19,669 nt of DNA from assembly GCA_021811205.1 (NCBI GenBank), contig JAJZPK010000023.1:1-19669 (forward strand), given 5' to 3'. Made by a program: the position numbers and the translations under genes. Origin of the DNA: Pseudomonadota bacterium. Lineage in GTDB: Bacteria > Pseudomonadota > Gammaproteobacteria > Burkholderiales > JABEVD01. Below the pieces are notes generated by a model. The model was not told where the DNA came from. It saw only the letters and a list, made by a program, of their open reading frames with translations, and did not search any database. Below, piece after piece: positions 1 to 6,560 of the stretch. The stretch's first letter is position 1, and every line of letters starts with the position of its first letter.

Positions 1-1
1 G

Positions 2-811
2 GGCGTGTGTCTCGAATTCGCAGGATTCCGCTTCGCCATCGAGTACGATCCCCAGCTCGCCCACAAGATGGGCAATTTCTATTCAGAAGAAGAATTCGAC
101 AACCTCAAGAATGTCTACGAAACGCGGATGGACAAGGTCGAACAGGATCTGTCCGCTTTCCAGAATCGCCTGACCGTGCTGGACAACCTGAACAAGAAGC
201 TCAAGTTCATGGCGACCCCGCCCCCCTTCATCACGCAGCGCGGTGCAGCCGACGCCATGGGGGGGCCTCTGTTGACTCTCACCCAGAACAGCGACCCCGA
301 CCTGATCAGCCAGTTCGACGACGTCAATGAAAACGAAAACCTGCTCCTGAAATACGCCGACGATTCGATCGGTTACTGGAAAAGCGAAGTGAGCTGGCTC
401 GAGACGAAACCCATCCTGTTTCCGTTGCAAGGCGGCATTTCCATTACCAGTCCATTCGGCAAGCGGGTTGATCCCATAGTGGGCAAGCTGGGCTTCCATC
501 CCGGGCTGGACTTTCAGGAAGCCATCGGCACGCAAGTTTTTTCGACGGCCAAAGGGATGGTCAGAGTCGCCGGATGGGACTCCCAATACGGATACAACAT
601 CATCATCGACCACGGAGACGGGTACACAACGCGCTACGCCCATCTCAGCCGCGTCCTTGTGAAGCCGGGAGATCAGGTCGGGCAGCACAAGCTGATCGGG
701 CTGACCGGCAGCACGGGCCGCTCAACCGGGCCTCACCTGCATTACGAAATTCTCAAGAACGGGCATGCCATCGATCCGAAAAGCATGCTGATCAAGATGG
801 CGCACAAATAG
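2..811 (+). CDS. M23-family peptidase (5' end outside window)
   Basis: Probable periplasmic or membrane-anchored LytM/M23 zinc endopeptidase that cuts peptidoglycan peptide cross-links. The reading frame is open to the left edge, so the N-terminus (in this family usually a membrane anchor) is missing; the first in-window start codon is a GTG at 5. Numbering from that GTG, residues 28-70 look like a coiled coil, and the catalytic domain runs from about 140 to 262. The zinc ligands are visible as HPGLD (H165, D169) and HLH (H244, H246), with the conserved RYAHLS (H213) between them. All catalytic residues are present, so it is probably active rather than an EnvC/NlpD-like degenerate activator. 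It ends 10 bases before the stop codon of a convergent small gene. Family assignment is firm; the specific role is unknown. Confidence 0.9.
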   Translation, partial: GVCLEFAGFRFAIEYDPQLAHKMGNFYSEEEFDNLKNVYETRMDKVEQDLSAFQNRLTVLDNLNKKLKFMATPPPFITQRGAADAMGGPLLTLTQNSDPDLISQFDDVNENENLLLKYADDSIGYWKSEVSWLETKPILFPLQGGISITSPFGKRVDPIVGKLGFHPGLDFQEAIGTQVFSTAKGMVRVAGWDSQYGYNIIIDHGDGYTTRYAHLSRVLVKPGDQVGQHKLIGLTGSTGRSTGPHLHYEILKNGHAIDPKSMLIKMAHK

Positions 812-815
812 CGTA

Positions 816-829
816 CAGGATTCATCCTG
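816..829. repeat. Short palindrome at a convergent gene junction
   Basis: Perfect 6+2+6 inverted repeat (CAGGAT-TC-ATCCTG) just after the M23 stop and overlapping the 3' end of the convergent small gene. There is no T-run on either side, so it is a poor intrinsic terminator. It could be a 3'-end stabilising hairpin or chance. Confidence 0.3.
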
Positions 830-1031
830 CGCGCTGTCCACTCTTGGAGTAGCTGGGCTGAGTCTTGGCATAATGGTGCCTTTTCGACGCAGAACATGCC
901 TGGTGAAGCAAAGCCCTGGCCTGTTCGTCGCGGCGTTCCTGATGTATCACTTCCCAGTCCGGTCCTGCAAATGCTGATGTCGAAATCAACACGAGCAGCG
1001 TTCCCATAAGCATCTCTTTCAGTTCTTTCAT
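822..1031 (-). CDS. Small secreted protein, function unknown (69 aa)
   Basis: Small exported protein of unknown function. The reading frame extends upstream to 1097, but I chose the ATG at 1031 because GGAG lies 6 bases before it. That start also begins a clean signal peptide: basic/acidic N-terminus, hydrophobic run MGTLLVLISTS, then AFA before GPDW. The predicted mature protein is about 47 residues, hydrophilic, with the start GPDWEVIHQERRDEQ and a basic tail rich in Ser, His and Lys. Short periplasmic proteins with a GPDW(x)VI(x)xAR-like start occur in betaproteobacteria (from memory; unverified). It converges on the M23 gene, with stops 10 bases apart, and diverges from the lipoprotein gene at 1234. 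A weak promoter may lie at 1054-1082. Confidence 0.65.
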   Translation of the reverse strand: MKELKEMLMGTLLVLISTSAFAGPDWEVIHQERRDEQARALLHQACSASKRHHYAKTQPSYSKSGQRAG

Positions 1032-1053
1032 GTTCAACTCCATCTGGCTGAAA

Positions 1054-1082
1054 ATCAAAATTGTCAGCCAGAAATATTGCAA
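1054..1082 (-). promoter_or_regulatory. Possible sigma70 promoter for the small secreted protein gene
   Basis: On the minus strand, TTGCAA (1082-1077) and TTTGAT (1059-1054) are separated by 17 bases, each 4/6 matches to consensus. The start would be about 1047, giving a very short leader that still contains the GGAG. The remaining bases between 1083 and 1233 show no other feature I can support. Confidence 0.25.
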
Positions 1083-1233
1083 GATTGATGCCATCAATGG
1101 ATTTCAAGGAATTGCCGGTCATTTCCGCGGGATCGAGCACCATTGTGGGGAACATCCAGGAAAATCCGCACCATGATGAGACGACAAGCATGCATTTTTT
1201 TGCTATTCTGCGGCATTTCCGGATGGAGGAAAC

Positions 1234-1560
1234 ATGAGACCCGTAACGCTTCTCCTGCTTTCGCTGCTCGCGGCCTGCTCGGCGGGCGGCCCCAAAGTGG
1301 GAACGGTATTTTCCCCCAATCCTTCCGTCGTCACCTGCCCGACAAAGGAAATGCTCGGAAAAATCACGAAATACGCGGCCGAAAAGGACGAAAAGGATTA
1401 CAAGGCGATGCTTCTCGATGGAGGCGGCCTTTGCACGCCGCTGCCGGCGCAAGCCACCCTGACAGTTGCCGAAGTGGACGGCAAGATGATACGCGTTCGC
1501 CCGGAAAGGTCGCCAGGCGCTCGCGGGGTCTGGACTTACCAGAAGATACTTTCAAAATGA
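1234..1560 (+). CDS. Small lipoprotein, function unknown (108 aa)
   Basis: Predicted lipoprotein with a type II signal peptide: basic MRPVT, hydrophobic LLLLSLL, then lipobox LAAC with lipidated Cys at residue 15. The mature part begins SAGGPK, so there is no Asp at +2 and outer-membrane sorting is likely. The ATG is preceded by GGAGG with 4 bases spacing. The mature domain of about 93 residues contains two further cysteines (in VVTCPTKEM and GGLCTPL) that could pair as a disulfide in the periplasm. No known domain was recognised. It stands alone: divergent from the small secreted protein gene, and convergent with the 34-residue membrane ORF across a terminator. Confidence 0.8.
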   Translation: MRPVTLLLLSLLAACSAGGPKVGTVFSPNPSVVTCPTKEMLGKITKYAAEKDEKDYKAMLLDGGGLCTPLPAQATLTVAEVDGKMIRVRPERSPGARGVWTYQKILSK

Positions 1561-1561
1561 A

Positions 1562-1581
1562 AACGGGCCTTTCGGCCCGTT
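1562..1581 (-). terminator. Intrinsic terminator, mainly for minus-strand transcripts
   Basis: Perfect 8-bp stem AACGGGCC / GGCCCGTT. Read on the minus strand the loop is GAAA, a GNRA tetraloop, and the stem is followed by TTCATTTT, which fits a rho-independent terminator for the Crp/Fnr-side small ORF. Read on the plus strand the tail is only ATTAT, so it is weaker for the lipoprotein gene, although the stem starts right after that gene's stop. Confidence 0.65.
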
Positions 1582-1592
1582 ATTATGCTCCA

Positions 1593-1606
1593 CCGGTCAT
1601 GACCGG
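1593..1606. repeat. 14-bp perfect palindrome
   Basis: CCGGTCATGACCGG, perfectly self-complementary, lying between the 34-residue ORF stop and the terminator. In minus-strand RNA it gives a 5-bp stem with a CATG loop directly ahead of the terminator hairpin. It may be part of a tandem 3'-end structure, or a protein site; no direct evidence for either. Confidence 0.35.
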
Positions 1607-1614
1607 CGTACCGC

Positions 1615-1719
1615 TCACTTTTCTTTCTGGTGAGCGTAGCAGCTTCCCAGATAAACAGCCGCAAAAGCGAGCAATACGATTACGCCACCCATATCCGTGA
1701 ATTGGATTGCATCAGCCAT
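1615..1719 (-). CDS. 34-residue single-pass membrane microprotein
   Basis: A short reading frame with strong start signals. AAGGAG lies 6 bases before the ATG at 1719, and the frame closes with TGA at 1617-1615. The protein has a polar N-terminus (MADAIQFTD), one membrane segment at about residues 10-28 (GGVIVLLAFAAVYLG core) and a short charged tail ending HQKEK with one Cys in GSCYA. The positive C-terminal tail predicts N-out/C-in topology. Size and shape recall small subunits of respiratory oxidases (CydX, CcoQ type), but I see no family-specific motif and no oxidase genes nearby, so that is only an analogy. It lies downstream of and on the same strand as the Crp/Fnr-family gene, with 111 bases between, and is followed by a terminator. 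Confidence 0.6.
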   Translation of the reverse strand: MADAIQFTDMGGVIVLLAFAAVYLGSCYAHQKEK

Positions 1720-1830
1720 GTGTATCTCCTTATCGTGTTAATTTATGCTCCGTGCCTTTCGGCCGGATCATTATGACATCGTTTTTTTGAAAATTAACGC
1801 GGCTAGAAGTATGGTTATTTTGGCGCAAAT
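1720..1830 (-). promoter_or_regulatory. Leader and possible promoter of the microprotein gene
   Basis: AT-rich stretch between the Crp/Fnr stop and the microprotein start. On the minus strand a CATAAT (1775-1770) sits 16 bases after TTAATT (1797-1792), a modest promoter. The predicted transcript start, near 1764, falls beside a short GCC-GAAA-GGC hairpin (1763-1754), which repeats the loop and core of the terminator at 1562-1581. No clear Fnr-type TTGAT-N4-ATCAA box is present. Confidence 0.3.
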
Positions 1831-2538
1831 TCAGCCCAGCAACCGATAGAATTCCTCTCTCACCACGTTGTAGCATTCGCAGCACTGGCCTTCGAGGCCG
1901 TTGCGATTGCGTACAGTGAGGTATCCGCGGCGATAGTCTATGAATCCGTTTTCCCGCAACTCGACCGATGCCTTGGTCACGCTCTCCCTGCGCACGCCGA
2001 GCATGTGGGCGATGGTTTGCTGCGTGAGGAGGAACCTGTCCGCCGATGCTCTGTCATGCATCAGCAGCAAATGGAAGCATAGCTGCTGGCGAAGCGAATG
2101 ATGCCTGCCGCATATCGACAGCTGCGCCATCTGGGTAAAAAGCGCCTGGGTGTACAGGAGAATGAGATCCTTCAGACTCGAGGACCGATCAAGCTCGCGC
2201 TTGAATGTTTTCCATTCCATGCGGTAGGCAAATCCCGGCGTCTCAACCATTGCCATATAGGGAAGGGTCTTTCCGCCAAGGACAGGCACAATGCTGAACA
2301 TGCCCTCCTTGCCGATGAGGGCAATTTCCGATGATATCCCATGATCCATCGGATAGTAGAGGGCGAACGTACTGGCTATGGGAAAATAGACGTAACGCGA
2401 TACCTTGTTCGGCTCTGAAACAATATCTCCAGCCTTGAGTTCCATCTGCTCAAGTTCTGTGAAAAGACGCTCTCGCACTTCCGAAGGCAACCTCGCCAGA
2501 AGATGATTCTGGCATGGATCAATCATATTCTTTTTCAT
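1831..2538 (-). CDS. Crp/Fnr-family transcriptional regulator
   Basis: DNA-binding regulator of the Crp/Fnr superfamily, 235 residues, a normal length. Residues about 15-125 form the effector beta-roll, 125-160 the dimer helix, and about 168-200 the winged helix-turn-helix (LLTQQTIAHMLGVRRESVTK), where RRESV is the typical recognition-helix region. The beta-roll lacks the canonical cAMP-phosphate RxA signature, and the N-terminus lacks an Fnr-type cysteine cluster, so the ligand is unknown. The C-terminus carries a cysteine cluster CCEC (C219, C220, C222), with C143 and C154 elsewhere. The start at 2538 has GGAG 6 bases upstream; an internal ATG at codon 5 is less well placed. It is divergent from the HDOD gene. 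Its leader may fold over the ribosome site. Confidence 0.88.
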   Translation of the reverse strand: MKKNMIDPCQNHLLARLPSEVRERLFTELEQMELKAGDIVSEPNKVSRYVYFPIASTFALYYPMDHGISSEIALIGKEGMFSIVPVLGGKTLPYMAMVETPGFAYRMEWKTFKRELDRSSSLKDLILLYTQALFTQMAQLSICGRHHSLRQQLCFHLLLMHDRASADRFLLTQQTIAHMLGVRRESVTKASVELRENGFIDYRRGYLTVRNRNGLEGQCCECYNVVREEFYRLLG

Positions 2539-2544
2539 TATTGG

Positions 2545-2568
2545 CTCCGCTTTGACCGGAGTATCTCC
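2545..2568 (-). promoter_or_regulatory. Leader hairpins that may mask the Crp/Fnr ribosome site
   Basis: In the minus-strand leader the segment CTCCG (2561-2557) can pair with CGGAG (2549-2545), which is the Shine-Dalgarno of the regulator gene, across a 7-base loop. The same CTCC can instead pair with an upstream GGAG (2568-2565) across a 3-base loop. The two pairings exclude each other. Stems are only 4-5 bp, so stability is uncertain. Confidence 0.35.
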
Positions 2569-2576
2569 TAATTCAA

Positions 2577-2582
2577 ATTATA
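2577..2582 (-). promoter_or_regulatory. -10 box for the Crp/Fnr gene
   Basis: A perfect TATAAT on the minus strand, about 40 bases before the ATG. The position of a -35 box at 17 bases reads CATACC, a poor match, so the promoter may need an activator. Confidence 0.4.
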
Positions 2583-2635
2583 TAGCCGCCCACCCGCCCG
2601 GTATGTACGCCATCTCACACATGCAACTTTTGAAT

Positions 2636-2644
2636 TGATATACT
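2636..2644 (+). promoter_or_regulatory. Extended -10 promoter for the HDOD gene
   Basis: TGATATACT, an extended -10 (TGn plus a 5/6 TATAAT match), 41 bases before the HDOD start. No good -35 box was seen, as is usual for extended -10 promoters. Confidence 0.4.
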
Positions 2645-2685
2645 GCGGCACTTAGCACATCCTGACTACAACTACCGGGAGAATC

Positions 2686-3546
2686 ATGACAGAAGAAGAG
2701 CGCATCGATCAGGAACTGGAGCAGGTACTTGGAAGCGTCGGAATTCCGCCCAGGCCGACGATACTGATGGAACTCGATGCAGAAGCCGGAAAGGACGAGC
2801 CCAATTTCAGGAAAATAGAGCAGCTTGTCTCATCGGACGTGGGGCTTTCTGCAGCGCTGCTCAAAACCGTAAACTCCCCCTTTTATGGCCTGCGCAACAA
2901 GGCATCGACGATCAGCCAGGCCGTATCCGTGCTTGGTCTTACCGCGCTGACAAGAACGGTGACGGGACTGATGCTGAGGCAGACTTTCTCCAAGCCGGGG
3001 CAAATCGACATGGAGCGCTTCTGGGACGCATCAGCCAAAGTCGCGAAGGTCACTTCGCATATCGCCAGAAAACTGCCCGGCCTGAGCAAGGACGAGGCCT
3101 ACACGTTCGGCCTGTTCCAGGATTGCGGCATCCCCGTGCTGATGCAGAAATACCCTGACTACAAACAGACGCTCGGCATCGCCAACCAGGCCATCGACAG
3201 AAAATTCACCAGTGCCGAAGACGAGCGCCATCAAACCAACCACGCAACAATAGGATACCTGCTCGCAAAAAGCTGGAACCTGCCCAAGAATCTTTGCAGC
3301 GCCATCCGCTTTCATCACGATTTCGATTTGATATCCGAACCGCACTCGATTTTGCCGACAGAAAGCCAGAACCTGATTGCCCTCACCCTGCTTGCAGAGC
3401 GCGTCATCCAGCTTCATTCAGGCATGTCCGTTTCGGCCGAATGGCACAAGGGAGGCGAAGCGGCGCTGCAACATCTTGGATTGTCGCACGAAGAATTCGA
3501 GGAAATCCTGGACGACGCCGGAGCCCTCCTTGACCAAAAAGACTGA
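2686..3546 (+). CDS. HDOD-domain signalling protein
   Basis: Single HDOD (HD-related output domain) protein of 286 residues, spanning about residues 15-215. Signs are the N-terminal PRPTILMEL, the helix pattern KIEQLVSSDVGLSAALLKTVNSP, the AVSVLGLTAL segment, and FGLFQDCGIPVL, where the HD metal pair is replaced by QD (Q145-D146). AIRFHHDF (H210, H211) follows. Loss of the metal ligands is normal for HDOD proteins, which act as non-catalytic output modules in signalling, often tied to motility, adhesion or cyclic-di-GMP control. GGGAG lies 4 bases before the ATG. The C-terminal 60 residues are outside the core domain. The FapA-family gene follows 64 bases later on the same strand, possibly with its own promoter. 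Confidence 0.88.
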   Translation: MTEEERIDQELEQVLGSVGIPPRPTILMELDAEAGKDEPNFRKIEQLVSSDVGLSAALLKTVNSPFYGLRNKASTISQAVSVLGLTALTRTVTGLMLRQTFSKPGQIDMERFWDASAKVAKVTSHIARKLPGLSKDEAYTFGLFQDCGIPVLMQKYPDYKQTLGIANQAIDRKFTSAEDERHQTNHATIGYLLAKSWNLPKNLCSAIRFHHDFDLISEPHSILPTESQNLIALTLLAERVIQLHSGMSVSAEWHKGGEAALQHLGLSHEEFEEILDDAGALLDQKD

Positions 3547-3550
3547 TTGA

Positions 3551-3579
3551 TTGTCAATAAGTTGCAAAACGCCTAAACT
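3551..3579 (+). promoter_or_regulatory. Possible sigma70 promoter for the FapA-family gene
   Basis: TTGTCA (3551-3556, 5/6) and TAAACT (3574-3579, 4/6) with 17-base spacing. The transcript would start near 3586, about 25 bases before the ATG. It lies in the gap after the HDOD stop. Confidence 0.35.
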
Positions 3580-3610
3580 TCGGAAACACGGCTGCCGATA
3601 ATGAAACAAT

Positions 3611-5548
3611 ATGCCAGAAAATCAAGCAAACAATCTGAACGAATTCGGCGCCTCCAGCTTCGTCATCAAGAGCAGTGAGGGGGTCTATATCCATCTCGAC
3701 AAGCTCGAGTCGTCCGACCAATTCGCGCTTTTCGCGGATCGCGTGTTTTCGTCCGACTATTATTTCTCCAATCTGGATTATGCATCCTTCCTCAGATTGC
3801 TCGGCGATTTCACGCCAGAGATGATGGCCGTAAAGAAGCTGGGCAGCCTGAACAAAACGGGCAAGATCAGGCTCGCCGCGGATATCCTGGTCTTTCCACC
3901 GGACAGGATACGGCTTTACAAGGCGCCGCGAATCTCCTCTGGCAAAGCCGAATATCTCTTCGAAACCGTCATGGTCGAACAGATCACTGAAGAACCGCTT
4001 TATGCGCAAAACGAAAAAGGGGAACTCGAAGTCGTCGGCACTCAAGAGAAATCCACGTACGTCAAGGATGCGCTTGTTTTCGACGAATTCGTCGCCGCCA
4101 TGTGGATTCAAGGCGTGCGCTTCGGCCTGGATGCCGATGTGGTGAAGGGCATGATCGAGGCCGGAAAGACCGGCCGAATCACCATCGCAAGATCGCTGCC
4201 CCCAAAGAACGGCACGGATGCCGAACTGAAGGAAGAAACCGACAGGCTGCACAGGGACAATGCCCCGCGCGAGCTTTCGAACGGCAAGATCGATCTCAAG
4301 CAATTCAGAAACCGCTTCCCCCAGGTCAGGCTCGGGGAGCGCCTTCTCAAAAAATCGCCCCGTATCCTGGGCATTCCAGGCATGGATATCCAGGGCAGAG
4401 CGATCGAAGCGCCGATGCCCCAGGATTTCGATCTTGCCAGCCTGGCAGGAGAAGGAACGCGCATTGAAACGACAGACGAAGGCGAATGCATCGTCTCGGC
4501 GATAGACGGCTTTCTCAATATCGACACCGTGACGAACCGCATCGCCGTCATGGAAAAAATCGTCAATTATACGGGCGTAAGCATCAGGACGACCGGTGAC
4601 ATTGCGCTCGATGGCGAAAATTTCGAAGAACATGGCGAAGTCCAGGAAAACAGGGTCGTGGAAGGCAAGAACATCACCTTCATGGCCGACGTTTTCGGCA
4701 AGGTCGTCTCGACAGGCGGAACAATTCTTCTGAAGCGGAATCTGGTCGGCGGATCGGCCACAAACCATGACGGCGACATCATTGTGGAAGGGCTCGCCTC
4801 CAACGCCCAGCTTTTTTCCAAATACGGCACGATCACGATCAAGCGGGGAGAAAACGCCATCATCATCGGCAAGAAGGTGGTCGCAGAATCCCTGGTAAAC
4901 TGCACGGTCGTTGCCGAAAGCGCTGAACTCGAATCGTCGGAAGGATGCGCCGTTACGGCCAAGGCAATCAGCGTAACCACAGCCTATCCGCGCAAGGAAA
5001 ACCAGACCATCCTGTCCATTCTTGTTCCCGATTTCTCCATCTACAAGGAGAGGATAACCGCGATAGGCAACCGGATCGGGGAAATCAATCTCGAAATCGA
5101 GGCGAAGCGCCAGGAATCGAAGGATTTCATGCAGCAGCCGGAGCTGAGGAACTACCTGCTCATTTCCGGCAAGGCGCAGAGAAAGGAAATCGTCCTGACG
5201 GACGAGCAGAAAGCGAATTTGCAGAAACTTGGCGCACGAATTGCGCCTTCCCTGAAAGTCGTCTCCGCCAACAATGCAAAAATCAAGGCATTGGAAGAAG
5301 AACAGAAGACGCTCGAAGAAGAACTCAATGCCGTCACGGTAACCAAAAGCGAAGCGGAAAACGGCATTTCGTGCGAAATCAAGATGGGCTCGAAAGAAAC
5401 ACTGGTCTGGAGGAGGCAGGGAGATCCGGAAGCACTCTTCGATACGCCGCCTAAAGACCTCATCGTCCTCCTGCGCAGGCCGGGACGCATGGAAGACCGG
5501 ATCAAGCTGAAGGATGGCAAGATTTCCTGGACTTACGGATCAGAGTAG
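3611..5548 (+). CDS. DUF342/FapA-family protein
   Basis: Large cytoplasmic protein, 645 residues, of the DUF342/FapA type (the family name comes from a flagellar assembly protein in Vibrio; other members have no proven role). Residues about 170-270 resemble the FapA N-terminal domain, including the segment VRFGLDADVVKGMIEAG and the GKIDLKQF repeat-like turn. Residues about 290-470 form a beta-helix, with short Gly/Asp-punctuated strands such as GTILLKRNLVGGSATNHDGD and TITIKRGENAIIIG. Residues about 475-580 are a predicted coiled coil, followed by a small beta domain. The first in-frame ATG was used, because a stop lies 9 bases upstream; the ribosome site is weak. Its 3' end overlaps the convergent cysB by 9 bases. 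Pairing with the HDOD gene suggests a shared surface or signalling role (inference). Confidence 0.82.
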   Translation: MPENQANNLNEFGASSFVIKSSEGVYIHLDKLESSDQFALFADRVFSSDYYFSNLDYASFLRLLGDFTPEMMAVKKLGSLNKTGKIRLAADILVFPPDRIRLYKAPRISSGKAEYLFETVMVEQITEEPLYAQNEKGELEVVGTQEKSTYVKDALVFDEFVAAMWIQGVRFGLDADVVKGMIEAGKTGRITIARSLPPKNGTDAELKEETDRLHRDNAPRELSNGKIDLKQFRNRFPQVRLGERLLKKSPRILGIPGMDIQGRAIEAPMPQDFDLASLAGEGTRIETTDEGECIVSAIDGFLNIDTVTNRIAVMEKIVNYTGVSIRTTGDIALDGENFEEHGEVQENRVVEGKNITFMADVFGKVVSTGGTILLKRNLVGGSATNHDGDIIVEGLASNAQLFSKYGTITIKRGENAIIIGKKVVAESLVNCTVVAESAELESSEGCAVTAKAISVTTAYPRKENQTILSILVPDFSIYKERITAIGNRIGEINLEIEAKRQESKDFMQQPELRNYLLISGKAQRKEIVLTDEQKANLQKLGARIAPSLKVVSANNAKIKALEEEQKTLEEELNAVTVTKSEAENGISCEIKMGSKETLVWRRQGDPEALFDTPPKDLIVLLRRPGRMEDRIKLKDGKISWTYGSE

Positions 5549-6454
5549 TTCGTTCACCTTGTTTCGGTCCAGGTGCGGCGCAAAAAGGTGAATGAAGTCG
5601 TACATGTACCCCCTCAGATAACTGTTTTTCCTGATCGCTATCCGTGTCGTGCTGGGTTCGAACAGATGCCCAGCATCGACCGCCCTCAAATTCGAATCCC
5701 GCTGGGGATCGAATGCCATCTTCGCGAGAATCCCGATGCCGAGCCCCATTTCGACATAGGTCTTGATGACGTCCGAGTCGATTGCAGTCAGCACCACATT
5801 CGGATGCAGCCCCTTTTCCTCGAAAGCCTTGTTGATCTTCGAACGTCCCGTGAATGCAAAGTCGTAGGTGATGATGGGGAATTGCGCGATGTCCTCGATC
5901 CGGAGCGTTTGCTTGTCGAGCAAAGGATGACCTGGCTGCATCACGACACACCTGTTCCATTCGTAACATGACAACATGACAAGATCCTCGAACAGCTCGA
6001 GCGCCTCCGTGGCTATCCCGATGTCGACTTCGCCCGACCTGACCATTTCGGCGATTTGCATCGGGCTGCCCTGATGGAGGCTGAGCGTGACCTTCGGATA
6101 CAATGAGATGAAGCGCTTCACCACTGTGGGCAGCACGTAACGCGCCTGCGTATGGGTCGTAGCCAATCTGAGACTGCCTTCGGGCTGGCTTCCGAACTCG
6201 TCGCCTACCCGCTTCAGATTTTCCGCATCCTGCAGCATCCGCTGCGCAATCGAAACCACGGCCTGACCCGGCTCGGTGACGGCCACGAGGCGTTTTCCAT
6301 TTCTCACAAAAATATCGATGCCGAGCTCTTCCTCGAGCTGCCTGATCTGCTTGCTGATGCCCGGCTGCGACGTATATAGCGAATCGGCCGCATTGGAAAC
6401 ATTCAGTTCCTGTTTCACGATTTCGCAAAGATAGCGCAATTGCTGGAGTTTCAT
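5540..6454 (-). CDS. cysB: LysR-type regulator of sulfur assimilation, CysB
   Basis: LysR-family regulator, 304 residues, controlling sulfate-assimilation genes. The winged HTH is at residues 1-60 (MKLQQLRYL start, then TSQPGISKQIRQLEEELG). The ligand pocket residues known from the CysB structure are all present with matching numbering: T100, T102 and Q103 in ATTHTQ, T149 in IATEAL and T202 in FTGRS. The C-terminus ends at NELL, about 20 residues shorter than the enterobacterial protein. The frame extends to 6694, but the start is set at 6454 because AGAGG lies 6 bases upstream and the N-terminus then matches CysB exactly; an ATG at 6460 directly abuts that AGAGG. It diverges from the TSUP-cys operon it probably controls and overlaps the FapA-family gene at its 3' end. 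Confidence 0.95.
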   Translation of the reverse strand: MKLQQLRYLCEIVKQELNVSNAADSLYTSQPGISKQIRQLEEELGIDIFVRNGKRLVAVTEPGQAVVSIAQRMLQDAENLKRVGDEFGSQPEGSLRLATTHTQARYVLPTVVKRFISLYPKVTLSLHQGSPMQIAEMVRSGEVDIGIATEALELFEDLVMLSCYEWNRCVVMQPGHPLLDKQTLRIEDIAQFPIITYDFAFTGRSKINKAFEEKGLHPNVVLTAIDSDVIKTYVEMGLGIGILAKMAFDPQRDSNLRAVDAGHLFEPSTTRIAIRKNSYLRGYMYDFIHLFAPHLDRNKVNELL

Positions 6455-6467
6455 CCCCATCCTCTTA

Positions 6468-6482
6468 ATTCCATATTGGAAT
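6468..6482. promoter_or_regulatory. 15-bp dyad, candidate CysB operator
   Basis: ATTCCA-TAT-TGGAAT, a perfect dyad that includes the LysR-type T-N11-A (T6469, A6481). It sits 14-28 bases before the cysB ATG. It also lies just upstream of the -35 box of the TSUP-cys promoter, centred near -48 of the predicted start. One site could therefore both repress cysB and activate the operon. Binding by CysB itself is inferred. Confidence 0.5.
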
Positions 6483-6488
6483 AAAACT

Positions 6489-6516
6489 TTAACACAAAAG
6501 TATTTAGGAATATATA
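6489..6516 (+). promoter_or_regulatory. sigma70 promoter for the TSUP-cys operon
   Basis: TTAACA (6489-6494, 5/6) and TATATA (6511-6516, 4/6) with 16-base spacing. The predicted start near 6523 leaves about 38 bases before the ATG at 6561, but only 8 before the ATG at 6531, which supports the later start. Confidence 0.5.
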
Positions 6517-6560
6517 GAGCACTTGCTATCATGGGCCATCTCGATTTTTTCAGGATGAAC

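Noticed and set aside
742..1452. 236-codon minus-strand frame over the small genes
   Set aside because: It overlaps the M23 end, the small secreted gene and the lipoprotein gene, which have signal peptides and ribosome sites; it has none.
1143..1700. 185-codon plus-strand frame over the lipoprotein gene
   Set aside because: It runs in another frame over the lipoprotein, through the terminator and into the microprotein gene, with no coding signs.
1720..1830. Cyclic-di-GMP (GEMM) riboswitch or Fnr box before the microprotein
   Set aside because: The conserved GEMM elements and the TTGAT-N4-ATCAA pattern are absent.
3554..4768. 404-codon open frame on the minus strand
   Set aside because: Antisense shadow of the FapA-family gene with no family features.
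6531..6560. Earlier ATG start for the TSUP permease
   Set aside because: It would leave an 8-base leader from the predicted start, and lacks the CAGGA placed before 6561.
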